The notes under the pieces were generated by a model. That model did not search any database. It had not been told where the DNA came from and worked only from the letters and a program-made list of their open reading frames with translations. A stretch of DNA of 64,000 nt from positions 1 through 64,000 of the forward strand of contig NZ_JXYA01000058.1 in the NCBI RefSeq assembly GCF_000967655.1, written 5' to 3'. A program made the translations under genes and the position numbers. Shown one piece after another: positions 1 through 8,442 of this stretch (the first letter of the stretch is position 1; each line of letters opens with the position of its first letter). The stretch comes from Pseudoalteromonas rubra (GTDB taxonomy: Bacteria > Pseudomonadota > Gammaproteobacteria > Enterobacterales > Alteromonadaceae).

Positions 1-125
1 GCATTATAGGGAAATCGAAACCCAGCGCAACCCCTTTTTTGAAGAAAAGTGAGAAAAACAGTGCGCCCGGGCAAAATTAAAGCAAATCGCTCAAATTGAG
101 TACAAAACTTGGCTTTTCATCACCT

Positions 126-157
126 AAAAAGGAGCACAAACAAGAATATTGTGCTCC
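126..157 (-). terminator. Rho-independent terminator after the M23 peptidase gene
   Basis: On the minus strand a 9-bp perfect stem (GGAGCACAA pairing with TTGTGCTCC) is followed by five T residues. It lies about 100 bp past the stop of the minus-strand M23 peptidase gene. The rest of the first 259 bases holds no gene that I can see. Confidence 0.7.
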
Positions 158-259
158 CTTCATACTTCGGCCTCTATGGTGACGAGCTGCTCACAGTGCA
201 ATTCGAAAACTTTATTTAGTCAGAAACGGGCCACACCTGCATGACTTCATTCTCTTGAT

Positions 260-1333
260 TCAAGGATTATCCACTCTATTCCAGAAACACTTTCTTGAAT
301 TTGAGCGTGTATCCAGCATCCAGGTATAGCGACAGTTACTGTCATAGCTATATCGGCCTACATCGATTTTATAAGGACCAAAAGATATGTCTTGCAAGGA
401 CTGAAAGCGGCCATTGTAGAGTAATGAAAAGTGTAAATGTGGACCCGTTGATGATCCGCCCTGACACAAAGCAATATTTTTCTGGCTGGCATAAGTGCCT
501 ATACGCTGATCCTTGTTAACCCAGTCGCCATCACTCACAGTTATGCCATCCATATGATAGTAATTAGTCGCCCATCCATCCGGATGAGTCACCCTCAGCT
601 GACAACGGGAAAAGACCGACACTTGCCCTTCATGAGCTGCAGTCACACTGTAAGTTTGTCCGCCCCAGCCCGGCCAGTCATAAGCTACATCGATTGACGA
701 CAATGGATAACCTGAACCCGTATGCGAATGAGGTCCGTTGGGTATCCAGTTATATCCAGCCCGCCAGGGCCATTGCATATCCGGTATAGCCGTTACAGCG
801 CGTTCAGGAGACTTGATGGGTTTACCAAACCAGCTGACATAGCGACTCTGCCACTTCGTTACCTGATCTTTATCATTGAGTGAAGAGGCAATCGCATAGG
901 ACGCCGCACTCATTCCCTGCACATTTTGAGAATGAAAATGATAAAACAACTGAGATAGCTGATTGGCTATCGACTTTACTTCCTGCTGGTAAATACTGAG
1001 TGATGATACTGACACTTCGCTCGCTGGCGACCAGTTGTGAGACATAGCTAACGTCGTCAGTATGATCCGTGGGTCGACACCAAATGCAGCACTCCAGTGC
1101 AAAAGCGCTTCTTCTAAAGGCTGCCAATGAGCGTTTGCAGAAAAATAATCGGACATCTGAAACGGATACGTTATAGGACGATAGACAAAATGATCATCCT
1201 TTAGCCAAGTCAGCGTCTGCTTATCAGAAATATTACTCGCATCATATTTGCCAATATCAATATCCGGCATTAATGAATGGGAAAAGCCGTTGAAGCTCAT
1301 AGACAGAGCCAGCAAACTTAGTAGTGTTCTCAT
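260..1333 (-). CDS. LasA-like M23 family metallopeptidase, secreted
   Basis: Probable secreted zinc endopeptidase of the M23A (LasA/beta-lytic) type, 357 residues, expected to cut glycine-rich peptide bonds in bacterial cell walls or proteins. Residues 1-19 form a signal peptide (MRTLLSLLALSMSFNGFSHS). Residues 20 to about 185 look like a propeptide and the rest is the catalytic domain. The zinc ligands are visible: H202 and D215, spaced 13 apart as in LasA, then HLH at 299-301 within GPHLHF, plus a YYH motif between them. Cysteines in the last 40 residues may form a disulfide. The gene is monocistronic with its own terminator, and the start at 1333 is followed directly by the signal peptide. 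Secreted lytic proteases of this type are known from predatory or algicidal marine bacteria; that role here is inference. Confidence 0.88.
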   Translation of the reverse strand: MRTLLSLLALSMSFNGFSHSLMPDIDIGKYDASNISDKQTLTWLKDDHFVYRPITYPFQMSDYFSANAHWQPLEEALLHWSAAFGVDPRIILTTLAMSHNWSPASEVSVSSLSIYQQEVKSIANQLSQLFYHFHSQNVQGMSAASYAIASSLNDKDQVTKWQSRYVSWFGKPIKSPERAVTAIPDMQWPWRAGYNWIPNGPHSHTGSGYPLSSIDVAYDWPGWGGQTYSVTAAHEGQVSVFSRCQLRVTHPDGWATNYYHMDGITVSDGDWVNKDQRIGTYASQKNIALCQGGSSTGPHLHFSLLYNGRFQSLQDISFGPYKIDVGRYSYDSNCRYTWMLDTRSNSRKCFWNRVDNP

Positions 1334-1798
1334 TATTCCTTCCTTCTGAACTGAATAGCCGATAAAACCGGTTCAGCAACTCATAAACAGAGCCAGGTTT
1401 TTAGCCGAAGCTCCGTGGTGCGAAATAATGCGACTCTAAGGCAGTGTCTCAAAGAGGATTCGTCAAAACAGCCAGTCACACCCAAGCGTAAACAGCTACC
1501 AGTAATCTATCAGCGTACGTTAACCACTGCTAAAGTAAAAATAGTGTATATATTGTTAAAAATAAACATCCAACTTTATTAGTGGAGGAACATAACTACA
1601 TAGGTGGTTAAGTGTCAGCTAAGCCTTAGTGGGCGGAAGTTCACAAGCCAGTATGACACCTCTGAAACATGGGGCGCAAGTTGCCACTCTTCAACTTCTG
1701 TAACACCGGCTTTATTTTCGATATTTCATCTTCGGGCTGATATATCCCCATACAATTCACGCACTCTTGGGCTGAATAGCGCCGCAACGCCTTCAACA
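1334..1798. other. Gene-free stretch between the M23 peptidase and the barrel pseudogene
   Basis: About 465 bp without a convincing gene. The left part must hold the minus-strand promoter of the peptidase. Near 1510-1580 it is A+T-rich, and GGAGG at 1584-1588 resembles a ribosome binding site. The only reading frame behind it begins with a GTG at 1604 and has no recognisable sequence until the signal peptide at 1799, so I do not call it coding. Confidence 0.5.
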
Positions 1799-2388
1799 AT
1801 GAGGAAAATAATAAAAAGGTCAGGCTTAGCTGTATTAGCGGTACTTTCAACAACCGCATCTGCCTCTGAAGAAACTCAAAGCCCTTTGGCATTATCTGCA
1901 ACGGTTGGTTACATCATGGGCGGTAACACAATAGGCACACTCAACTATAAAGATGATAGCAGCGACAGCATTCAGGCCGGGGATGGCTTCATCCTGAGTG
2001 GTGCTTTAAATTATACACTCAATCAACAGTTTGATATTCGCTTTAATGGCGCACATCACTTCGATTCTGCGAACGCAAAAAATGGTGATGTGACCTTTAG
2101 CCGCTTTGCGCTCGAAACAATCCCTACTACAAAAGCAATGAGCAGTTTAAATTCGGGCTGGGCGCAGGCTTGGATATGGTCGTTGAACTTGATAATGGCT
2201 TTGCTGATGACGCTGAATTCGATAATGCAGGTACACTCTTCGTGACATTCGAAAGTTTCAATAGCAGCCTGGAGCTTAGATACTGCGTCGTAGAGTATGA
2301 ACTGTCAAAATCCACTGGTTCTAGCTATGGCAACACCCCCAAAATGGATGGTAACTACCTAGGTTTGTTGTGCCACTGGAATTTGTAA
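1799..2388 (+). pseudogene. Outer-membrane beta-barrel protein, frameshifted
   Basis: Two overlapping frames together give one outer-membrane barrel-like protein of about 195 residues. The first frame starts at 1799 with a clear signal peptide (MRKIIKRSGLAVLAVLSTTASA) followed by barrel-like alternating strands. Near 2121 the frame is lost: reading on from CCC at 2122 in the +1 frame restores a sensible sequence (PYYKSNEQFKFGLGAGLDM) that runs to a stop at 2386-2388. One missing base around 2118-2122 explains this, either a real mutation or a sequencing error. No strong ribosome binding site precedes 1799. The family is not identified beyond its small barrel character. Confidence 0.6.
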
Positions 2389-2438
2389 TAGGTAAATAAC
2401 GGTAACTATTCAGGAAGATACCTATCCTGTAGATGTAG

Positions 2439-2464
2439 AAAAGCCGGGCATTGCCCGGCTTTTC
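2439..2464 (-). terminator. Terminator at the end of the alpha operon
   Basis: A near-perfect hairpin (AAAAGCCGGGC with GCCCGGCTTTT) sits 20 bp past the rplQ stop. It has T-runs on both strands, so it can end the long minus-strand ribosomal transcript and also the plus-strand barrel gene. Confidence 0.85.
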
Positions 2465-2484
2465 TGTGTCTTAACTAGTAAGAC

Positions 2485-2886
2485 TTACTCTGCAGACTGC
2501 GCGTCTTCTTGAACTTCTTCAGTCGCAACTGGGCGATCTAGTAGTTCAATGTAAGCCATTGGCGCATTGTCACCTGCACGGAAGCCACACTTCAGAATAC
2601 GAGTGTAACCACCTGGACGATCCGCGAAACGAGGACCGATCTCAGAGAACAATTTACCAACTACTTCTTTATCACGCGTGCGAGCAAACGCTAAACGACG
2701 GTTTGCTACGCTGTCAGTCTTAGCCAGTGTGATTAAAGGTTCAATTACACGGCGCAACTCTTTCGCTTTAGGCAAAGTTGTTTTGATGATTTCGTGCTTC
2801 ACCAAAGAACCAGCCATGTTGCTGAACATCGCTTTGCGATGGCTGCTGTTACGGTTTAATTGACGACCACTCTTACGATGGCGCAT
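2485..2886 (-). CDS. rplQ: 50S ribosomal protein L17
   Basis: L17 of the large ribosomal subunit, 133 residues, a normal length for Proteobacteria. It opens with the hallmark MRHRKSGRQLNRNSSHRKAM segment that lies near the exit of the peptide tunnel. The C-terminal 15 residues are acidic and variable, as usual. It is the last gene of the alpha operon, 39 bp after rpoA and just before a strong terminator, the same order as in E. coli. Confidence 0.98.
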   Translation of the reverse strand: MRHRKSGRQLNRNSSHRKAMFSNMAGSLVKHEIIKTTLPKAKELRRVIEPLITLAKTDSVANRRLAFARTRDKEVVGKLFSEIGPRFADRPGGYTRILKCGFRAGDNAPMAYIELLDRPVATEEVQEDAQSAE

Positions 2887-2925
2887 GACCCTATCCTTCT
2901 AACTAAACTAATATAGTAACTTAGA

Positions 2926-3912
2926 TTACTCAGCCAGACTTGCAGGTGGCCAGTTTTCCAGGCGCATGCCCAGAGAAAGACCACGTGAAGCTAGCACGTC
3001 TTTAATTTCAGTCAGAGACTTCTTACCAAGGTTTGGTGTTTTCAGAAGCTCAACTTCAGTACGCTGTACTAAGTCACCGATATATTGAATTTGCTCGGCT
3101 TTCAGACAGTTCGCAGAACGTACAGTTAGCTCTAAGTCATCGACTGGACGAAGCAGAATAGGATCGAACTCTGGCTTCTCTTCTTTTTCTTCCGGCTCAG
3201 AAACATCACGTAAGTCTACGAATGCTTCTAGCTGCTCAGCAAGAATAGTAGACGCACGACGGATCGCTTCTTCAGGATCCAAAGTGCCGTTCGTTTCCAT
3301 ATCGATGATTAGTTTGTCTAAGTCTGTGCGTTGCTCAACACGAGCTGACTCAACCGAGTACGCAATACGCTCAACCGGGCTGAATGATGCATCAAGCAGC
3401 AAACGGCCGATTGGACGCTCATCGTCATCAGAGGATAAACGACTAGACGCCGGTACATAACCGCGACCACGCTCAACGCGAATGCGCATGCTGATCTCAC
3501 TATTGTCAGCCGTAAGGTGACAGATCACATGCTCAGGGTTGGCAATAGTCACGTCTCCGTCGTGCTGGATATCAGCCGCAGTCACAGGGCCTACACCAGA
3601 CTTAGTCAGGGTAAGGAAAACTTCATCTTTACCTTCTAGAGATACTGCCAGACCTTTGAGGTTCAACAGAATTTCAATGATGTCTTCTTGTACGCCTTCT
3701 TTCGCGCTGTACTCGTGCAATACACCGTCAATTTCAACTTCTGTCACAGCACAACCAGGCATAGATGAAAGAAGTATACGACGTAGAGCATTGCCTAGTG
3801 TGTGGCCGAAACCACGCTCTAGAGGCTCTAAAACTACTTTAGAACGCGTTGAGCTTACAGCGTCGATATCGACTAATCTTGGTTTTAGGAATTCGGTTAC
3901 AGAACCCTGCAT
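2926..3912 (-). CDS. rpoA: RNA polymerase alpha subunit
   Basis: Alpha subunit of RNA polymerase, 328 residues. The N-terminal domain (about 1-235) dimerises and nucleates assembly of beta and beta-prime; it contains the conserved EPLERGFGHTLGNALRRILL stretch. An acidic linker rich in Glu (about 236-248) leads to the C-terminal domain (about 249-320), with helix-hairpin-helix motifs (LGKKSLTEIKDVLASRGLSLGMRL) that bind UP elements and activators. It lies between rpsD and rplQ in the alpha operon, as in E. coli. Confidence 0.99.
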   Translation of the reverse strand: MQGSVTEFLKPRLVDIDAVSSTRSKVVLEPLERGFGHTLGNALRRILLSSMPGCAVTEVEIDGVLHEYSAKEGVQEDIIEILLNLKGLAVSLEGKDEVFLTLTKSGVGPVTAADIQHDGDVTIANPEHVICHLTADNSEISMRIRVERGRGYVPASSRLSSDDDERPIGRLLLDASFSPVERIAYSVESARVEQRTDLDKLIIDMETNGTLDPEEAIRRASTILAEQLEAFVDLRDVSEPEEKEEKPEFDPILLRPVDDLELTVRSANCLKAEQIQYIGDLVQRTEVELLKTPNLGKKSLTEIKDVLASRGLSLGMRLENWPPASLAE

Positions 3913-3936
3913 TTTATCCTCTCTTAACTCTTAACT

Positions 3937-4557
3937 TTACTTCGAGTAAAGTTCGACGATTAGTTGTTCGTTAATGTCCGCAGACAGATCAGAACGCTCT
4001 GGTAGGCGCTTGAAAGTACCTTCCATTTTTGAACCGTCAACTTCAATCCAAGTTGGCTTTTCGCGTTGCTCAGCCAACTCTAGAGCAGCGATGATACGCG
4101 CTTGCTTTTTAGACTTCTCGCGAATTACTACCACGTCTTCTGGAGTAACTACGAAAGAAGGGATATTAACAACACGACCATTAACCATAATCGCTTTGTG
4201 GCTTACTAGCTGACGCGCTTCAGCACGTGTGCTTGCAAAACCCATGCGATATACAACATTGTCCAGACGTTGCTCTAGAAGCTGAAGCAGGTTTTCACCT
4301 GTGTTGCCTTTAAGGCGAGCAGCTTCTTTGTAGTAGTTACGGAATTGCTTTTCAAGTACACCGTAGATACGACGAACTTTTTGCTTTTCACGTAGCTGTA
4401 GACCGTAGTCAGATAGACGACCTTTACGTGCGCCGTGCTGACCAGGTGCTGTTTCTAGTTTACACTTAGAGTCAATAGCTCTTACGCCGCTTTTAAGGAA
4501 CAGGTCAGTACCTTCACGACGACTCAGCTTGAGCTTAGGGCCCAAATATCTTGCCAT
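3937..4557 (-). CDS. rpsD: 30S ribosomal protein S4
   Basis: S4, 206 residues, a primary 16S rRNA binder that nucleates 30S assembly. It starts MARYLGPKLKLSRREGTDLF and contains an S4 RNA-binding domain (about 96-160, MGFASTRAEARQLVSHKAI). In E. coli S4 is also the translational repressor of the alpha operon. The leader motif before rpsM in this window fits that same control. It is 24 bp upstream of rpoA in transcription order. Confidence 0.98.
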   Translation of the reverse strand: MARYLGPKLKLSRREGTDLFLKSGVRAIDSKCKLETAPGQHGARKGRLSDYGLQLREKQKVRRIYGVLEKQFRNYYKEAARLKGNTGENLLQLLEQRLDNVVYRMGFASTRAEARQLVSHKAIMVNGRVVNIPSFVVTPEDVVVIREKSKKQARIIAALELAEQREKPTWIEVDGSKMEGTFKRLPERSDLSADINEQLIVELYSK

Positions 4558-4579
4558 GTTCTTTCTCCTAACCTATTAA

Positions 4580-4966
4580 TTATACGCGACGTTTCTTCGG
4601 TGGACGACAACCATTATGTGGGATTGGCGTCACGTCAGTGATGTTTGTGATACGGAAACCAGCAGCATTCAATGCACGAACAGCAGACTCACGGCCTGGA
4701 CCTGGACCTTTGATGAACACTTCTAGGTTCTTAAGACCGTACTCTTGAGCAGCAGTACCTGCACGCTCCGCAGCAACCTGTGCAGCGAAAGGAGTAGACT
4801 TACGAGAACCACGGAAACCTGAACCACCTGCAGTCGCCCAAGAAAGAGCATTGCCTTGACGGTCAGTGATGGTCACAATCGTGTTGTTGAAAGATGCATG
4901 AACGTGAGCCATGCCGTCAACAACCTGCTTTTTGACCTTTTTACGACGAATTGGTGCTTTTGCCAT
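4580..4966 (-). CDS. rpsK: 30S ribosomal protein S11
   Basis: S11 of the 30S platform, 128 residues, standard length. Conserved segments include HVHASFNNTIVTITDRQGN, the GGSGFRGSRKSTPFAAQ motif and the basic C-terminus PPKKRRV. It is cotranscribed in the order rpsM-rpsK-rpsD with a 13-bp gap to rpsM. Confidence 0.98.
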   Translation of the reverse strand: MAKAPIRRKKVKKQVVDGMAHVHASFNNTIVTITDRQGNALSWATAGGSGFRGSRKSTPFAAQVAAERAGTAAQEYGLKNLEVFIKGPGPGRESAVRALNAAGFRITNITDVTPIPHNGCRPPKKRRV

Positions 4967-4979
4967 AACTTACCCCACC

Positions 4980-5336
4980 TTATTTCTTGATAGGCTTGCG
5001 AGGACCCTTACGAGTACGCGCGTTAGTCTTAGTACGCTGACCACGTAGTGGAAGCGAACGACGGTGACGTAAGCCACGGAAACAACCAAGGTCCATAAGA
5101 CGCTTGATGTTTAGTGTAACTTCACGACGAAGATCACCTTCAACAGTGTACTTGCCAACTTCTTCACGAAGGATGTCAAGAGTTTCGTCGTTTAAATCGC
5201 CGATTTTAGTAGTTTCAGCGATACCTGTCGCAGCTAAGATAGCCTTAGCGCGAGTTTTACCTACACCATAGATGCTTGTTAAACCGATAACAGCATGCTT
5301 ATGATCAGGAACGTTAATGCCTGCGATACGGGCCAC
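4980..5336 (-). CDS. rpsM: 30S ribosomal protein S13 (GTG start)
   Basis: S13 of the 30S head, 118 residues, contacts tRNA and 23S rRNA bridges. It has the helix-two-turn-helix region (LTSIYGVGKTRAKAIL) and the basic C-terminal tail ending in GPRKPIKK. An ATG six bases further upstream is in frame, but it lies only two bases from the AGGAG ribosome site. The GTG at 5336 is eight bases from it and gives the standard N-terminus (V/M)ARIAGINVP. E. coli rpsM also uses GTG at this position. First gene of the alpha operon. Confidence 0.95.
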   Translation of the reverse strand: MARIAGINVPDHKHAVIGLTSIYGVGKTRAKAILAATGIAETTKIGDLNDETLDILREEVGKYTVEGDLRREVTLNIKRLMDLGCFRGLRHRRSLPLRGQRTKTNARTRKGPRKPIKK

Positions 5337-5412
5337 TAACATATCTCCTATAAATAAACCTGATTATCATCTTGCTGGAAAGCCCGTATAGGATACCCAA
5401 CCGACATTCAGG
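5334..5412 (-). promoter_or_regulatory. Alpha-operon leader (S4-binding pseudoknot type) over the rpsM start
   Basis: The minus-strand leader before rpsM resembles the E. coli alpha-operon mRNA element bound by S4. Both share GUAUCCU, then ACGGGCUUU(U/C)CAGCA, then AGGAG and a GUG start followed by GCCCGUAU. An outer stem (CCTGA at 5408-5412 with TCAGG at 5359-5363, written on opposite strands) closes the structure. By analogy S4 would bind here and block rpsM translation. The similarity is from memory of the E. coli sequence and has not been run against a covariance model. Confidence 0.7.
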
Positions 5413-5426
5413 TTTTACCAATGAAA

Positions 5427-5451
5427 CAGGCTAAGTAAATTACTTAGCCTG
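5427..5451 (-). terminator. Hairpin between rpmJ and the alpha operon (weak terminator or attenuator)
   Basis: A 25-base near-perfect palindrome (CAGGCTAAGTAA, one base, TTACTTAGCCTG) lies 15 bp past the rpmJ stop. On the minus strand it is followed by TTTCATT, a poor U-tract. It may end part of the spc transcripts or mark a processing point between the spc and alpha units. Confidence 0.55.
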
Positions 5452-5465
5452 CACGACTAGATTTC

Positions 5466-5579
5466 TTAGCCTTGCCTTTGCTTGTGCTTAGGCTCACTGC
5501 AGATCACGCGTACCACACCGGCACGTTTGATAACTTTACAGTTACGGCAGATTTTCTTAACGGAAGCACGTACTTTCAT
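5466..5579 (-). CDS. rpmJ: 50S ribosomal protein L36
   Basis: L36, 37 residues, the smallest large-subunit protein. The translation begins MKVRASVKKICRNCKVIKRA and carries a C-C-C-H zinc-binding pattern (C11, C14, C27, H32). This is the zinc-containing C+ form. It follows secY by 22 bp, as in the E. coli spc operon. Confidence 0.97.
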   Translation of the reverse strand: MKVRASVKKICRNCKVIKRAGVVRVICSEPKHKQRQG

Positions 5580-5601
5580 TACTCAACTCCGTAAACAGAC
5601 C

Positions 5602-6930
5602 TTAGCGGCCGTAGCCTTTAAGGTTCGCTTTTTTCAGCACAGAATCATACTGATGAGACATCAGATGGGTCTGTACTTGTGCCATAAAGTCCATGATAAC
5701 CACAACGATAATCAAGATTGATGTACCGCCGAAGTAGAACGGCGTTTGCCACGCCATGGTCATAAACTCGGGCACCAGACAGATAAAGGTAATATACAAC
5801 GCACCGGCCAAAGTCAGGCGTGTCATTACTTTATCAATGTATTTAGATGTCTGCTCACCTGGGCGAATGCCTGGAATAAATGCGCCAGATTTCTTCAGGT
5901 TGTCTGCTGTCTCACGCGGGTTAAATACCAACGCAGTGTAGAAGAAGCAGAAGAAGATAATCGCTGCTGCAAGTACCATCGCATACAGAGGCTGACCAGG
6001 AGTCAACACTGCAGAGACGGCTTGTAAGAAGTCAGCAACTGGACCTTCACCTTGACCGAACCAGCTTGCAATTGTACCAGGGAACAAAATGATGCTGCTA
6101 GCAAAGATTGGTGGAATAACACCCGCCATGTTTACTTTCAATGGTAAATGCGTGCTCTGCGCTGCGAAAACCTGACGGCCTTGCTGACGTTTTGCGTAGT
6201 TAACAACGATACGACGTTGACCACGCTCAAAGAACACTACCAAATAAGTTACAGCGAATACGATTACCGCAATCACAACCAAAGCTAATACGTTCAGATC
6301 ACCTTGACGCGCCATTTCTGCTGTCGAACCGATTGCAGACGGCAGGTTAGCTACAATACCAACAAAAATCAGAACCGAGATACCGTTACCAATACCGCGC
6401 TCTGTGATTTGTTCGCCCAGCCACATCAGGAACATAGTACCGGTTACTAAGCTCACCACAGCGGTGAAGTAGAAACCGAAACCAGGATTCACAACCAACC
6501 CATCCATCATATTAGGAAGGTTAGTCGCAATACCGATAGACTGGAATGTAGCAAGCACAAGCGTACCATAACGCGTGTACTGACTGATCTTCTTACGACC
6601 TTGCTCACCTTCTTTCTTAAGCTCTATCATCGCAGGATGTATGTGCGTTAATAGCTGCATAATAATTGAAGCTGAGATATAGGGCATAATACCCAGCGCG
6701 AGTACCGAGGCACGCTCAAGCGCACCACCGCTGAACATGTTGAACATTTCAACAATGGTGCCCTTTTGTTGCTCGAAGAATTCGGCAAGTACGGCGGCAT
6801 CAATCCCAGGGATCGGCACGAACGAACCTAAACGGTAAATAATGATAGCACCCAATACAAACAGTAGTCGGCGCTTCAGTTCCGCTAGCCCACTCTGTGC
6901 GCTTTGCATATCTTGACCTGGTTTAGCCAT
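5602..6930 (-). CDS. secY: Protein translocase subunit SecY
   Basis: SecY, 442 residues, the channel of the SecYEG translocon in the inner membrane. It spans the membrane ten times. Visible signatures are the N-terminal LAELKRRLLFVLGAIIIYRLGSF, the plug region, and the cytosolic loop with QGRQVFAAQSTHLPLKVN and the nearby FNPRETADNLKKSGAFIPGIRPG segment that contacts SecA and ribosomes. It sits between rplO and rpmJ in the spc operon, the conserved place in gammaproteobacteria. Confidence 0.98.
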   Translation of the reverse strand: MAKPGQDMQSAQSGLAELKRRLLFVLGAIIIYRLGSFVPIPGIDAAVLAEFFEQQKGTIVEMFNMFSGGALERASVLALGIMPYISASIIMQLLTHIHPAMIELKKEGEQGRKKISQYTRYGTLVLATFQSIGIATNLPNMMDGLVVNPGFGFYFTAVVSLVTGTMFLMWLGEQITERGIGNGISVLIFVGIVANLPSAIGSTAEMARQGDLNVLALVVIAVIVFAVTYLVVFFERGQRRIVVNYAKRQQGRQVFAAQSTHLPLKVNMAGVIPPIFASSIILFPGTIASWFGQGEGPVADFLQAVSAVLTPGQPLYAMVLAAAIIFFCFFYTALVFNPRETADNLKKSGAFIPGIRPGEQTSKYIDKVMTRLTLAGALYITFICLVPEFMTMAWQTPFYFGGTSILIIVVVIMDFMAQVQTHLMSHQYDSVLKKANLKGYGR

Positions 6931-6941
6931 AGTGTACTTCC

Positions 6942-7376
6942 TTAGTCTTCTACCTTGCCTCCGGCAGCTTCGATAGCTTCGCGAGCACCTTTAGACACTT
7001 TAATGCCTTTAACGGTAACTGCGCGTGAAACTTCGCCAGATTTAACAACTTTTACGAACTGGATGTTCTTTTTAACGATACCAGCTGCTTGTAACGCGTT
7101 TACGTCTACCACATCGCCTTCAACTTTAGCGATTTCGTATAGGTTAACTTCTGTAGATACTAGTGATTTACGAGAAGTGAAACCGAACTTAGGCAGACGA
7201 CGTTGCATAGGCATTTGACCGCCTTCGAAACCAACGCGTACTTTACCGCCTGAGCGTGATTTTTGACCTTTGTGACCACGACCACCAGTCTTACCAAGAC
7301 CAGAGCCGATACCACGGCCAACACGCTTACCAGCTGTCTTTGCACCAGCAGCAGGTGAAAGTGTATTCAAATGCAT
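6942..7376 (-). CDS. rplO: 50S ribosomal protein L15
   Basis: L15, 144 residues, a late-assembly protein of the large subunit. The N-terminal half is the glycine/arginine-rich extension (GKRVGRGIGSGLGKTGGRGH) that threads into 23S rRNA, and the C-terminal half is globular. The stop is 11 bp before secY; rpmD lies 4 bp upstream. Confidence 0.98.
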   Translation of the reverse strand: MHLNTLSPAAGAKTAGKRVGRGIGSGLGKTGGRGHKGQKSRSGGKVRVGFEGGQMPMQRRLPKFGFTSRKSLVSTEVNLYEIAKVEGDVVDVNALQAAGIVKKNIQFVKVVKSGEVSRAVTVKGIKVSKGAREAIEAAGGKVED

Positions 7377-7380
7377 CGAA

Positions 7381-7560
7381 TTAACCCTCTACCTTAACCA
7401 TGTAAGAAACTTGGTTGATCATACCGCGAACTGCTGGCGTATCTTCTAGCTCAACAGTGTGGTTGATACGACGTAAACCAAGGCCACGTAATGTAGCTTT
7501 ATGCTTCGGTAAACGACCGATTGAGCTACGTACTTGAGTTACTTTTACTGTGTTTGCCAT
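7381..7560 (-). CDS. rpmD: 50S ribosomal protein L30
   Basis: L30, 59 residues. The translation from the ATG at 7560 is MANTVKVTQVRSSIGRLPKH and onward, ending VSYMVKVEG. This is the short bacterial L30 with the usual RSxIGR and LGLRRINHTVEL motifs. It sits between rpsE and rplO, 6 bp after rpsE. Confidence 0.97.
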   Translation of the reverse strand: MANTVKVTQVRSSIGRLPKHKATLRGLGLRRINHTVELEDTPAVRGMINQVSYMVKVEG

Positions 7561-7566
7561 GGTGTC

Positions 7567-8073
7567 TTACCCCAAAATTTCGTCAACGCTAAGACCACGT
7601 TTAGCAGCAATGCCTTCTGGAGAATTCATGTTCTCTAGAGCGGCAACTGTTGCACGAACGATGTTGATCGGGTTAGTAGAACCGTATGCTTTTGAAAGTA
7701 CGTTCTGCACACCAGCAACTTCTAGTACTGCACGCATCGCACCACCGGCGATGATACCTGTACCTTCTGATGCAGGCTGCATGTATACTTTAGAACCAGC
7801 ATGGCGACCCTTGATAGGGTGCTGCAAAGTATGACCGTTAAGGTCTACTGAGATCATGTTACGACGTGCTTTTTCCATTGCTTTTTGAATAGCAGCTGGA
7901 ACTTCACGTGCTTTACCGTAACCGAAACCTACTTTACCTGCGCCGTCACCAACTACAGTCAGTGCTGTGAAGCTAAAGATACGACCACCTTTAACTACTT
8001 TAGACACACGGTTTACCGCGATTAGCTTTTCAGCCAATTCAGGCTGTTGTGCTTTTGCTTCTACGTTAGCCAT
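7567..8073 (-). CDS. rpsE: 30S ribosomal protein S5
   Basis: S5, 168 residues, located at the mRNA entry channel and important for decoding fidelity. It has the N-terminal double-stranded RNA-binding-like S5 domain (RVSKVVKGGRIFSFTALTVV) and the C-terminal domain beginning near YMQPASEGTGIIAGGAMRAV. Changes in the loop around residues 20-30 give spectinomycin resistance in E. coli. The loop here reads KVVKGGRIFSF, wild-type-like. Confidence 0.98.
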   Translation of the reverse strand: MANVEAKAQQPELAEKLIAVNRVSKVVKGGRIFSFTALTVVGDGAGKVGFGYGKAREVPAAIQKAMEKARRNMISVDLNGHTLQHPIKGRHAGSKVYMQPASEGTGIIAGGAMRAVLEVAGVQNVLSKAYGSTNPINIVRATVAALENMNSPEGIAAKRGLSVDEILG

Positions 8074-8082
8074 TGTCTACTC

Positions 8083-8433
8083 CTAGAATTGCAGACCGGC
8101 TTCACGCGCTGCATCAGCAAGCGCCTTCACACGGCCGTGATATTTAAAGCCACTGCGATCAAAAGCGATTTTTTCAACGCCTTTGTCAGCTACGCGCTCA
8201 GCGATTGCTTTACCAACTGCTTGAGCCGCTTCGATGTTGCCTGTGCCTTTAACTGTTTCAGCAATTGCTTTTTCAACAGTAGAAGCAGCAGCCAGCACAG
8301 TACCCTCAGCGTTGATCACTTGAGCGTAAATGTGACGTGGCGTGCGGTGGATAACAAGGCGAGTTGTGCCCTGTTCGATAATATTTCTACGAGTGCGCTT
8401 AGCACGACGTAGACGAGCTGTTTTCTTATCCAT
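8083..8433 (-). CDS. rplR: 50S ribosomal protein L18
   Basis: L18, 116 residues, binds 5S rRNA in the central protuberance. It starts MDKKTARLRRAKRTRRNI with the basic N-terminus and ends KALADAAREAGLQF, a hallmark of the family. Gaps of 9 bp on either side to rplF and rpsE show tight cotranscription. Confidence 0.98.
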   Translation of the reverse strand: MDKKTARLRRAKRTRRNIIEQGTTRLVIHRTPRHIYAQVINAEGTVLAAASTVEKAIAETVKGTGNIEAAQAVGKAIAERVADKGVEKIAFDRSGFKYHGRVKALADAAREAGLQF

Positions 8434-8442
8434 CGTCTTACC

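Noticed and set aside
1604..1798. N-terminal extension of the barrel frame from a GTG at 1604
   Set aside because: The sequence has no signal-peptide or family character, and the real signal peptide begins at 1799.
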